Shown piece by piece: positions 1 through 5,617 of a stretch of DNA of 5,805 bases (positions within the stretch are counted from its first letter, which is position 1; every line of letters starts with the position of its first letter). Source of the DNA: Gammaproteobacteria bacterium (GTDB taxonomy: Bacteria > Pseudomonadota > Gammaproteobacteria > Pseudomonadales > GM7GCV1); NCBI GenBank assembly GCA_030830945.1, contig JAURLY010000106.1, forward strand, positions 1-5,805. The letters are read 5' to 3'. Below the pieces are notes generated by a model. That model saw only the letters and a program-made list of their open reading frames with translations. It was not told the origin of the DNA and did no database searches. A program made the position numbers and the translations under genes.

Positions 1-272
1 ACGTTTGCAGCCGTTTTGGCGGTGATGAATTTATGATTCTCATGCCGAATACCGACCGAGCAAAAGCCAATCTGGTGGCCAACCGGATCAAAACCAACCT
101 GCGAAACATGAACGGTTTATTTGAACCCCTGACAGCCAGTATTGGCGTCGCTGTGGTATTGGCAGCACAGGCCTCTGCTGATGACATCCTCAATCTGGCC
201 AATACTTCTATGCAAAATGCCAAGCAGATGGGCGGGAACAGTATCGAAATAGAAGCCTTTTACGGCGCCTGA
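1..272 (+). CDS. Diguanylate cyclase, C-terminal end of GGDEF domain (5' partial)
   Basis: The reading frame is open from the left edge (first full codon at position 3) to a TGA at 270-272, giving 89 visible residues; the start is outside the window. It opens with RFGGDEF at positions 12-32, the active-site loop of diguanylate cyclases, which make cyclic-di-GMP from two GTP. About 45 residues later comes TASIGVAV, the usual late GGDEF strand, then a helix ending NAKQMGGN in place of the common AK.xGRN. The signature is complete, so this domain is probably catalytically competent. The inhibitory I-site lies just upstream of the window and cannot be judged. The protein ends a few residues after the GGDEF fold, so this is the C-terminal domain; any sensor domain is outside. 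It converges on the RimB-RimK gene with a gap of about 31 bases and no clear terminator. An in-frame ATG at 33 falls inside the domain and is not the start. Confidence 0.9.
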   Translation, partial: VCSRFGGDEFMILMPNTDRAKANLVANRIKTNLRNMNGLFEPLTASIGVAVVLAAQASADDILNLANTSMQNAKQMGGNSIEIEAFYGA

Positions 273-303
273 TTTACCAGGCACAAAACGCAGTCGCAAA
301 AAA

Positions 304-1713
304 TTATTTCTTTTCCTGAGCAATGGCACCGGTTAGTGCTGGTTTCCAGCGAAGCTTTTTCTCAATTGAGGCAATAATCATTCCGGCGATGTCTTTCCCT
401 GTGGCGGTTTCAATCCCCTCAAGTCCAGGTGATGAATTTACTTCCAATAACAAGGGGCCATTACCAGATCGAATGATATCTACACCAGCTACCTGGAGGC
501 CCAATACCTTAGCCGCTTTAACGGCGAGTCGCCTCTCTTCTGCGGTAATTTTAACGATATGTGCCGTGCCACCCTGATGGATATTCGCACGAAATTCACC
601 AGCCGCTGCCCTGCGCTCAATAGACGCAACAACTTTGCCGTCAATCACAAAGCATCGAAGGTCCCTCCCCCGCGCTTCCTTAATAAATTTCTGAACCAGT
701 AGGTTTGCGCGCAATGCCTTGAACGCATTAATTACCGACTCAGCCGCTTTCTGGGTTTCAGCCAAGACAACCCCTTTCCCCTGAGTCCCCTCAAGCAGCT
801 TGACGATCAAGGGCGCTCCACCCACCATTTCGATCAAATCCTTGGTATCCATTGGGGAGTTGGCAAAGCCTGTTGTCGGGATATTAATGCCACTTTTCAA
901 CATTAGCTGAAGGCTAAATAGCTTGTCGCGTGACTGCGAAATTGCAGCCGAGCCATTGGTGGTATAAACCCCCATACTTTCAAATTGACGAGCCAGTGCC
1001 GTTCCGTAGTAGGTCATGCTAGGCCGAATTCTTGTAATAACCGCGTCCACCGCGTTTAGGGATTTCCCACCGCGGTAGTGAGCCTCGGGTTCATCTGCAT
1101 CGAGCTTCATATAACACTGGCTAATATTGACAAACATGGCGTCATGGCCACGTTCACGGGCAGCTTCAAGCAAACGTTGATTGCTATACAGCTCTTCGTT
1201 ACTCGCGAGTAACGCGATTCTCAACCCCGCAGTAACCGGACGAGAGATCCGATAAAACGATTCCAGGTCAGCTATGTCGTGGTCGCCAAGCGTGCAAGAA
1301 AGGCTTGGGTCAACCAAAAGCTTGCCCATCATGGCCTCGCGACCGAGCAGCATGCGATACCCCATGGAATCCCTATTGGCAAGGGTAACTTCAATTGGCC
1401 ATGTCTGATCCCCCAATTCCAGATCCGTCATGATCACATAGCGCGACTCCGCATCTCCACTGGAGCTACGCACCACTCGTTTGTCGATGATGGGTCGTTC
1501 ACATCGCAATGTCGGATATCTGCGTCCTTGCAAGGGATGGAGCTCAAAACTTACCCAGTTTTCACCGTCTCTTTTGAATTTCTGGATATTAAATGCATGA
1601 ATGGTGGATGTTTTAGCGCCGGAATCCACTCTGGCTTTAATCATTGGCACGCCAAGATCCAATAAACCACACCACTCAGCTCGACCAATGGTCTTTTTAC
1701 TATTGATTTCCAC
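304..1713 (-). CDS. rimK: RimB-RimK fusion: retropepsin-like protease domain plus ribosomal protein S6 glutamate ligase
   Basis: This 469-residue protein joins two domains. Residues 8-145 match the RimB-type family (COG4067, 'ATP-dependent zinc protease', retropepsin-like), with the putative active-site loop VDSGAKTSTIHA at 29-40 and LLGREAM at 122-128. Residues 163-455 are RimK, an ATP-grasp ligase that adds glutamates to the C-terminus of ribosomal protein S6. Its signatures are SRDKLFSLQLM at 261-271, IVKLLEGTQGKGVVLAET at 303-320 with ATP-binding Lys305, GRDLRCFVIDGK at 349-360, ERRAAAGEFRANIHQGG at 366-382, and VAGVDII then LEVNSSPGLEGIE with Asp412, Glu424 and Asn426 as likely metal ligands. 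E. coli RimK is about 300 residues, so the extra length is the N-terminal domain. The start is GTG; GGAG lies five bases upstream (1719-1722) and no in-frame ATG is near. It follows a 65-residue gene by 73 bases and is probably cotranscribed with it. Ligase identity is strong; protease activity is inferred from family. Confidence 0.95.
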   Translation of the reverse strand: MEINSKKTIGRAEWCGLLDLGVPMIKARVDSGAKTSTIHAFNIQKFKRDGENWVSFELHPLQGRRYPTLRCERPIIDKRVVRSSSGDAESRYVIMTDLELGDQTWPIEVTLANRDSMGYRMLLGREAMMGKLLVDPSLSCTLGDHDIADLESFYRISRPVTAGLRIALLASNEELYSNQRLLEAARERGHDAMFVNISQCYMKLDADEPEAHYRGGKSLNAVDAVITRIRPSMTYYGTALARQFESMGVYTTNGSAAISQSRDKLFSLQLMLKSGINIPTTGFANSPMDTKDLIEMVGGAPLIVKLLEGTQGKGVVLAETQKAAESVINAFKALRANLLVQKFIKEARGRDLRCFVIDGKVVASIERRAAAGEFRANIHQGGTAHIVKITAEERRLAVKAAKVLGLQVAGVDIIRSGNGPLLLEVNSSPGLEGIETATGKDIAGMIIASIEKKLRWKPALTGAIAQEKK

Positions 1714-1786
1714 GCATTCTCCAAAAAACAGTAAACAGGCTCTCTACCAACCTAAAGGAAAGAAAGTTTAAAAAGGGTTGAGCGGG

Positions 1787-1984
1787 TTAGCCTAACTTGG
1801 CAACTGCCCTGACACGGGATAGAACATTGGCAGCATGTGCCAATGCCTTACGAAGATTTCCTTCCGCTTGCGATATCTTATCTGAGTCTTCACCTGCAGA
1901 AGATAACTCGGACGAAAAATTTTTATAAATATTCTTTATCTCTTCCCCATGCGCTGATCGAATAGCTTCTTCCAAACTTGTCAT
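1787..1984 (-). CDS. Small hypothetical protein (65 aa) upstream of rimBK
   Basis: I do not recognise this protein. It starts at ATG 1984 with a GGGG Shine-Dalgarno-like run six bases upstream (1991-1994) and stops at TAA 1787-1789. It has no signal peptide, no membrane segment and no cysteine. The sequence looks wholly helical and charged: one helix at about residues 2-28 (MTSLEEAIRSAHGEEIKN start), a polar Ser/Gly/Asp turn at about 28-36, and a second more basic helix at about 37-62 containing NLRKALAHAANVLSRVRAV. A two-helix cytosolic hairpin is plausible. It lies 73 bases ahead of the RimB-RimK gene on the same strand with no clear terminator between, so the two are probably one transcript and the small protein could be a partner or regulator of RimBK. 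That role is inference from position only. Confidence 0.7.
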   Translation of the reverse strand: MTSLEEAIRSAHGEEIKNIYKNFSSELSSAGEDSDKISQAEGNLRKALAHAANVLSRVRAVAKLG

Positions 1985-2017
1985 ACCAAACCCCTATTGA
2001 AAAATTAACAATTGTAA

Positions 2018-2045
2018 AAAATACAGTAGATTACCTACTTTGCAA
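2018..2045 (-). promoter_or_regulatory. Candidate promoter with spacer inverted repeat for the 65-aa gene/rimBK unit
   Basis: Read on the minus strand, TTGCAA (2040-2045) and TATTTT (2018-2023) are separated by 16 bases; each matches the sigma-70 consensus at four of six positions. The spacer is exactly an inverted repeat, AGTAG-ATTAC-CTACT (2025-2039), which is where a repressor could sit. A second possible -10, TACAAT (2011-2016, five of six), lies just downstream but has no -35 at normal spacing. Both would give a short leader of roughly 20-30 bases before ATG 1984. The call is weak. Confidence 0.3.
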
Positions 2046-2169
2046 CTCAGATGGATATTTTGTGCTGTAGTATGCAATCCTGAAAGTCGTAGTTACTTAT
2101 TCTGGAACTTATACATTAAATAAATCCCGAAATGCTTGCGGTTTAATTCTTTAACGGCAAAATTACACC

Positions 2170-2283
2170 TTACTCGAACCGGTCGAATAATCCCTTAACT
2201 TCCCGAATGACGTTATTTTCGACCCCATAATTTGAAACAAATAGCAGCCAACTGCCTAGCCCTAAAATTTCCGAGAAAGCCAT
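2170..2283 (-). CDS. Doubtful 37-aa small reading frame
   Basis: An ATG at 2283 opens 37 codons ending at TAA 2170-2172. A GGGG run (2289-2292) lies five bases upstream, similar to the G-run ahead of the 65-residue gene. The product has a short hydrophobic stretch (ILGLGSWLLFV) followed by a charged tail ending KGLFDRFE. It points toward the 65-residue gene and could be a leader peptide. A frame this short can easily arise by chance, and I recognise no family. Confidence 0.18.
   Translation of the reverse strand: MAFSEILGLGSWLLFVSNYGVENNVIREVKGLFDRFE
2181..2224. repeat. Imperfect inverted repeat in the divergent region
   Basis: The left arm GGTCGAATAA (2181-2190) pairs with the right arm TTATTTTCGACC (2213-2224): seven contiguous pairs (GGTCGAA/TTCGACC), then three more (TAA/TTA) across a two-base TT bulge. 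The loop is 22 bases. It could be an operator for a dimeric regulator or a leader-RNA stem. It is not followed by a T run, so it is not a terminator. It ends about 110 bases before the sensor gene start. Confidence 0.45.
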
Positions 2284-2333
2284 ATATACCCCGGAATCAA
2301 GACATTCGCTAATACTGATCTAAAACATTCCAG

Positions 2334-3113
2334 ATGCAATTAAAAAAAGGGGTTGTCCTGACCCTTACTCCTATTATCAGCGCTTTGGTCGTTGCACTCT
2401 CGCTTGCAATCTGGACATTTATCTTTGATCAAACCCGAAACAATGAAATCGAGAGAGCCAAACTCGCTATAGAGGTTTCAATGGTGGATATTCGCCAGTG
2501 GACCAGTGATCTTTTTGCCGAGCTAAACAGGGTGGGCGACTATGAAAATATCATTGTCGACAATCGCTCCCTCGACGGATCATCAGAGGCGCCTTTAGGC
2601 AGCGGCTTTGTTCAGTTTAGTTATTTTCTTAACGCGCAAGTTCCAGGGATTAAGGAAATCATGCTGTTCAATCCGGAGCTTAGTCTGCTGGCTCACGCCA
2701 GTGAAAACAGACTATTAAACTTCCAGTCGAGTGCATCCGATCTTAGTCAAGACATTCATCTCCAGCTCGGTGAACTAATCAATTATATGGCTTCCAGGGA
2801 TCTGGACAGCGGCATTATCTCCTACACAGTGGGTACTGAAACCGAACTGTTAGCCGCAAAAATTTTCCAGCCACAAACGACTTCCTATGAAGCAGATATC
2901 GACGAACCGCAAAAATTAATCGCAGCCGTCGCCGCGGGAAATCTGGCAGCACTTGCCATTCCAGATAACATAGGTTCATTTGAGCTCAAGCCAAATGGTG
3001 CGACCAACCTCGCCGCTATTGCCGAAACGCCAACACTGGTTTCTGAGGCGGTTTCTGGCAACACCACTTATCTGTTTGCTGACTCACCTCTTTTTATGTT
3101 TCTACAGAAATAG
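2334..3113 (+). CDS. N-terminal sensor half of the split GGDEF-EAL gene (TM plus periplasmic domain)
   Basis: This frame encodes 259 residues. A basic start (MQLKKG) and a hydrophobic stretch at about 7-30 (LTLTPIISALVVALSLAIW) form an uncleaved signal anchor. The following roughly 225 residues are soluble and should lie in the periplasm: a helical part near 38-70 (IEVSMVDIRQWTSDLFAELN), then a mixed section with GIKEIMLFNPELSLLAH that resembles the sensory strands of CACHE/PAS-like domains. I cannot name the domain or its ligand. The frame ends LFMFLQK at TAG 3111-3113, short of the second membrane helix that such receptors need. The Shine-Dalgarno is poor, but ATG 2334 is the first possible ATG after an in-frame TGA at 2316-2318. 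Alone, the product would be a membrane-anchored periplasmic domain without output, most likely the 5' fragment of the gene continuing at 3137. Confidence 0.75.
   Translation: MQLKKGVVLTLTPIISALVVALSLAIWTFIFDQTRNNEIERAKLAIEVSMVDIRQWTSDLFAELNRVGDYENIIVDNRSLDGSSEAPLGSGFVQFSYFLNAQVPGIKEIMLFNPELSLLAHASENRLLNFQSSASDLSQDIHLQLGELINYMASRDLDSGIISYTVGTETELLAAKIFQPQTTSYEADIDEPQKLIAAVAAGNLAALAIPDNIGSFELKPNGATNLAAIAETPTLVSEAVSGNTTYLFADSPLFMFLQK
3083..3110 (+). other. Frameshift junction: both frames open, T5 run at 3091-3095
   Basis: Frame 1 reads CCT CTT TTT ATG and stops at 3111; the frame of the catalytic half stops at 3080-3082 and is open afterwards. The shift must lie here. The run CTTTTTA is the natural site: Phe-tRNA on TTT could re-pair one base back, or one T of an original T6 was lost. 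It is not a classic X XXY YYZ slippery heptamer, which favours mutation or sequencing error over programmed frameshifting. Confidence 0.7.
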
Positions 3114-3136
3114 AAACCCTCGCCATCATTTCCGAA

Positions 3137-4708
3137 ATGAGTGGCTTTTCCCTAACCCTGATTATCTTTTCCCTTCTGCTGATTTTTAGCCTTGTCTTGG
3201 TTGTCATACTAATCGTCAACCGCCAAATCCTGTTGCCGATCGCTGAATTGGAACACAAAATTGGGCTATCCATGAGCACCGGGGTTATCGATTTAAAATC
3301 CAGCGAAGAGCGAAATGAGATAGAAGCCCTTGGCAACCGTTATCTTGAGCTTATGAACAAGGTTGCCCGGTTAGCGAATATGGATACGCTAACCCAGTTG
3401 CCCAATAGGGATCAGTTCCTTACCAGTGTCGCTAATACCCTAAAGCACCAGCTTGATAACAAATTTATTCTCTTTTACCTGGATCTGGATCGATTTAAGC
3501 AGGTCAATGATTTTTACGGCCATGCCGAAGGGGATCGACTGTTACGCACGTTTGCCAGGGAACTGCAAAAAGCGGCGAGTAATAACCTTGCGGACCCCAA
3601 GGAGAGAACTGCACTAATCTCAAGACTGGCCGGCGACGAGTTTGTCGTCTTCTGTGAACTCTCTATGTTAAAAAGCTCTCCAGATCAGGCGGCCGAAGAC
3701 CTGATTAAAAATCTAAGCAAGGGCTTTGACACAGGACAAGGCAAGCTTCATCTGGAAGTTTCTGTTGGCGTAGCTATATACCCGGATCACGCAGACTCCG
3801 CAGAAACACTACTGGCACGTGCGGATGAAGCCATGTTTGAAGCCAAGAATCGTGGACGCAACCGATGGGAAGTTCTTAACCAAAACATCGTTGATCATAA
3901 CGAATTAAAGAAAATGACCCAGGAAGCGATTGAGGAAGCGCTGCTTAATAACCAGTTCTATCTCGTGTACCAACCTATCTTTAACACTCACAGCCTCAAA
4001 CCGGTAGGCGCAGAGGTCCTCCTCCGTTCATCTCACCCATCACTCAAGAAAATGGGCACACAGGCTTTTATCGAGATCGCTGAGGCCAGCGGAGCCATTC
4101 GCCGGATTGACGCATTGGTGGCGAACTTGGCCCTAAAACAATTGGCTAAAATTCGTGAAACTCATCCAAAATTCAAGTTCTCGGTTAACTTTTCGACCGC
4201 AGAACTAACTACGCCTGATTTTGCCGAGTCTCTTTCTGATGCAGTTGCATCGGCAGGTCTAACCTTGGACTCAGTTGAAATTGAGGTTACTGAGACTCGA
4301 TGGGCTGAATTTGGTCCGCAGGCATTGATAAATCTGGAAAAACTTCATGAAGATGGATTTTTAATTGCGCTTGATGACTTTGGTACCGGTTACAACTCCT
4401 TCGCCCAGCTAAACAGTTCGCACATTTCTCGCTTAAAAATCGACCGACAGTTCATATCCGCAATAAACACTGAATCTCAGGACGCCAATATGGTAAATAT
4501 TATTTTGGGAACTGCACAGCTGTACAAAATGGATGTAGTGGCCGAAGGGATTGAGACGGAAGAACAGCTTGCCTATATTCAGACACACAACTGCCAGTAC
4601 GTGCAGGGCTATCTTCTCGCCAAACCCATGGAATGGGATGGTCTTTTGGAGTTAATCAACCGGGACAAGGTGACCTGGGAATCAACCACAGGTAAGTGGC
4701 GCATTTAG
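3137..4708 (+). CDS. GGDEF-EAL cyclic-di-GMP turnover protein (C-terminal half of split sensor gene)
   Basis: The 523-residue frame starts with a membrane helix (about 5-28), then a HAMP-like linker (about 29-75). The GGDEF domain (about 79-246) has DTLTQLPNR, YLDLDRFKQVNDFYGHAEGD and the active loop RLAGDEF (AGDEF 165-169), an allowed variant, so GTP condensation is possible. The inhibitory RxxD site is absent; ERTA occupies that place. The EAL domain (about 255-510) has EVLLR at 293-297 in place of EALLR, with the metal-binding Glu kept, plus NFS (351-353), EVTET (383-387), DDFGTGY (413-419), KID (434-436), AEGIET (469-474) and VQGYLLAKPM. The phosphodiesterase residues are therefore largely intact. 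ATG 3137 has no Shine-Dalgarno and lies just before the membrane helix, so this is probably the 3' part of the gene starting at 2334. It ends 22 bases from the convergent MscS-like gene. A dual-function enzyme or a LapD-like receptor are both possible. Confidence 0.88.
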   Translation: MSGFSLTLIIFSLLLIFSLVLVVILIVNRQILLPIAELEHKIGLSMSTGVIDLKSSEERNEIEALGNRYLELMNKVARLANMDTLTQLPNRDQFLTSVANTLKHQLDNKFILFYLDLDRFKQVNDFYGHAEGDRLLRTFARELQKAASNNLADPKERTALISRLAGDEFVVFCELSMLKSSPDQAAEDLIKNLSKGFDTGQGKLHLEVSVGVAIYPDHADSAETLLARADEAMFEAKNRGRNRWEVLNQNIVDHNELKKMTQEAIEEALLNNQFYLVYQPIFNTHSLKPVGAEVLLRSSHPSLKKMGTQAFIEIAEASGAIRRIDALVANLALKQLAKIRETHPKFKFSVNFSTAELTTPDFAESLSDAVASAGLTLDSVEIEVTETRWAEFGPQALINLEKLHEDGFLIALDDFGTGYNSFAQLNSSHISRLKIDRQFISAINTESQDANMVNIILGTAQLYKMDVVAEGIETEEQLAYIQTHNCQYVQGYLLAKPMEWDGLLELINRDKVTWESTTGKWRI

Positions 4709-4730
4709 CCCAGTCCATGTCGACACCAAT

Positions 4731-5267
4731 TTAGTTGTTTGAAAGGCCCTGCTCTTTCTCTGCTGTGCTACCCGATTTTTTTGCTCGTACGCGTTTGTTT
4801 ATTTTAACTACCGCCTTTTGCAGGATAAGTGAATTGGGGTATGTGATCATGTTTTCCCCCTTTCTAATCAATACATGAAAAAGCGTAATCTCCTCAACTA
4901 TGCCGGTGATATCTTCGTCTCCATCAATCACCCTAATCGTGTCGCCAACTCGGTAAGGGAAACCGAAAAATATGATCAAGCTAGCCGCGATATTGCTCAA
5001 GATAGACCACTGGGCAAACAGGGCAACGCCCAATACCGCCGTTACAGAAGAAAGGAAAAAGGTTACTTGCGAAGATTTTATGCCTAAAAATGCAAATAAC
5101 ACCGCCAGATGAACCACAACCAAGGCAATGCCTATGGTTTTTACAATATATTTTAGCCTGTAGGGACTGACTGCTTTTGATTCGCCCAATCGCGAGATTG
5201 CCTTTGCCATCAACTGATGGCTTACAGCAAGGGACAAAAAGATTGCGAAAACGACCATCAATTTCAT
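4731..5267 (-). CDS. Minimal MscS-family mechanosensitive channel
   Basis: The protein fits the pore core of small-conductance mechanosensitive channels, inner-membrane pores that release solutes on hypo-osmotic shock. From ATG 5267 it has 178 residues: TM1 at about 2-18, TM2 at about 40-63, and the pore helix TM3 at about 67-101 with AVLGVALFAQWSILSNIAAS, the counterpart of the Gly/Ala-rich MscS TM3 and its LSN turn. Next is the beta domain at about 102-156 (GFPYRVGDTIRV, then MITYPNSLILQ, typical of the family) and a charged tail. E. coli MscS is 286 residues; the C-terminal alpha/beta vestibule is missing. I chose ATG 5267 because GGAG lies nine bases upstream (5277-5280). ATG 5312 would add 15 residues and TTG 5315 sixteen, both with poor ribosome sites. 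It lies downstream of the tRNA operon on the same strand and converges on the GGDEF-EAL gene. Confidence 0.85.
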   Translation of the reverse strand: MKLMVVFAIFLSLAVSHQLMAKAISRLGESKAVSPYRLKYIVKTIGIALVVVHLAVLFAFLGIKSSQVTFFLSSVTAVLGVALFAQWSILSNIAASLIIFFGFPYRVGDTIRVIDGDEDITGIVEEITLFHVLIRKGENMITYPNSLILQKAVVKINKRVRAKKSGSTAEKEQGLSNN

Positions 5268-5381
5268 AGAAAAAAACTCCGACAGATATAGCGACAAGTT
5301 TGGCACGGGCATCAAATATTACCAGCACCAATTAGCATGGTTTCAAAATAGAAAAAACAAGGAAGAAAGAATGAAGGGGAA

Positions 5382-5458
5382 TGGGGTGACTGATGGGAAT
5401 CGAACCCACGACCACCGGAATCACAATCCAGCGCTCTACCAACTGAGCTACAGTCACC
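5382..5458 (-). tRNA. tRNA-His (GTG)
   Basis: A full cloverleaf reads on the minus strand. The acceptor is GTGACTG paired with CAGTCAC, preceded by the extra G-1 typical of tRNA-His (5458). The D arm is AGCTCAGTTGGTAGAGC and the anticodon loop is TTGTGAT with GTG at 5422-5424. The T arm contains GTTCGAT, the discriminator is C, and the CCA end is encoded (5382-5384). It closely resembles E. coli hisR. It is the last tRNA of the Pro-Arg-His cluster. Confidence 0.97.
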
Positions 5459-5474
5459 ACTGATAAGTGGGCAT

Positions 5475-5502
5475 ATTCTACTGGATTCCAAGCCTGCGCC
5501 AA
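5475..5502 (-). promoter_or_regulatory. Possible internal promoter ahead of tRNA-His
   Basis: In the Arg-His spacer the minus strand has TTGGCG (5497-5502), a 16-base spacer and TAGAAT (5475-5480, five of six to the -10 consensus). It could give tRNA-His some independent transcription. The -35 is mediocre and the spacer is mostly needed for processing, so this may be chance. Confidence 0.25.
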
Positions 5503-5513
5503 ATACTAACAAG

Positions 5514-5590
5514 TGGCGCGCCCGCCAGGGCTCGAACCTGGAACCTACGGCTTAGAAGGCCGTTGCTCTATCCAGTTGAGCTACGGGCGC
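5514..5590 (-). tRNA. tRNA-Arg (TCT)
   Basis: The acceptor GCGCCCG pairs with CGGGCGC; the D arm is AGCTCAACTGGATAGAGC. The anticodon stem ACGGC/GCCGT carries loop CTTCTAA with anticodon TCT at 5554-5556, reading AGA and AGG codons. The T arm contains GGTTCGAGCC, the discriminator is G, and CCA is encoded (5514-5516). It lies 67 bases after tRNA-Pro and 55 bases before tRNA-His. Confidence 0.97.
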
Positions 5591-5617
5591 TACATCCAAT
5601 GGGCAGAATTCATGGAC

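Larger units (their letters stand above)
1985..2333. other. Divergent AT-rich control region between the 65-aa gene/rimBK and the sensor GGDEF-EAL gene
   Basis: This 349-base stretch separates two outward-facing transcription units and must hold both promoters. I see an ACAATTGT palindrome at 2008-2015, an AGTAG/CTACT inverted repeat at 2025-2039, a longer imperfect inverted repeat at 2181-2224, and a doubtful 37-codon minus-strand frame at 2170-2283. No convincing sigma-70 promoter is visible for the plus-strand gene. I found no tRNA and no recognisable cyclic-di-GMP riboswitch core. Confidence 0.6.
2334..4708 (+). pseudogene. Membrane sensor GGDEF-EAL protein, whole gene interrupted by a -1 frameshift
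   Basis: The two frames at 2334-3113 and 3137-4708 read as two parts of one gene. The first supplies an N-terminal membrane helix and a periplasmic region but stops without a second membrane helix or any output domain. The second begins at a membrane helix and supplies linker, GGDEF and EAL. The second frame is open back to 3083 (after TGA at 3080-3082), so both frames are open together over 3083-3110. Adding one base in the T run at 3091-3095 gives DSPLFYVSTEIETL and then the membrane helix without a break. The restored protein would be about 791 residues in the common order TM, periplasmic sensor, TM, HAMP-like linker, GGDEF, EAL. A real mutation, a sequencing or assembly error, or ribosomal slippage would all look like this. 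Apart from the junction the domains seem undecayed, so the lesion is recent or artefactual. Confidence 0.65.

Noticed and set aside
273..303. Bidirectional terminator between the GGDEF gene and rimBK
   Set aside because: I could not find complementary arms in this short gap.
1279..1665. Plus-strand 128-codon frame opposite rimBK
   Set aside because: It lies wholly inside the strongly supported RimB-RimK gene on the other strand and shows no family features.
1780..1797. GTTAG-C-CTAAC palindrome at the end of the 65-aa gene as a terminator
   Set aside because: The loop is too small for a full stem, the stem is AT-rich, and the T run lies some distance away; readthrough into rimBK is more likely.
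1985..2333. Cyclic-di-GMP riboswitch ahead of the sensor gene
   Set aside because: The context suggested it, but no GEMM-like conserved core is recognisable.
3083..3110. Programmed -1 frameshift as the default explanation
   Set aside because: The site lacks the X XXY YYZ pattern and I see no clear downstream stem; a one-base indel or read error is simpler.
4875..5331. Plus-strand 70-codon and minus-strand 116-codon frames over the MscS-like gene
   Set aside because: They overlap a recognisable channel gene in other frames and encode low-quality sequence without domains.
5312..5512. Minus-strand reading frame with DCSSVGRALDCDSGGRGFDSH
   Set aside because: It is the direct translation of tRNA-His and flanking sequence, another well-known spurious type.
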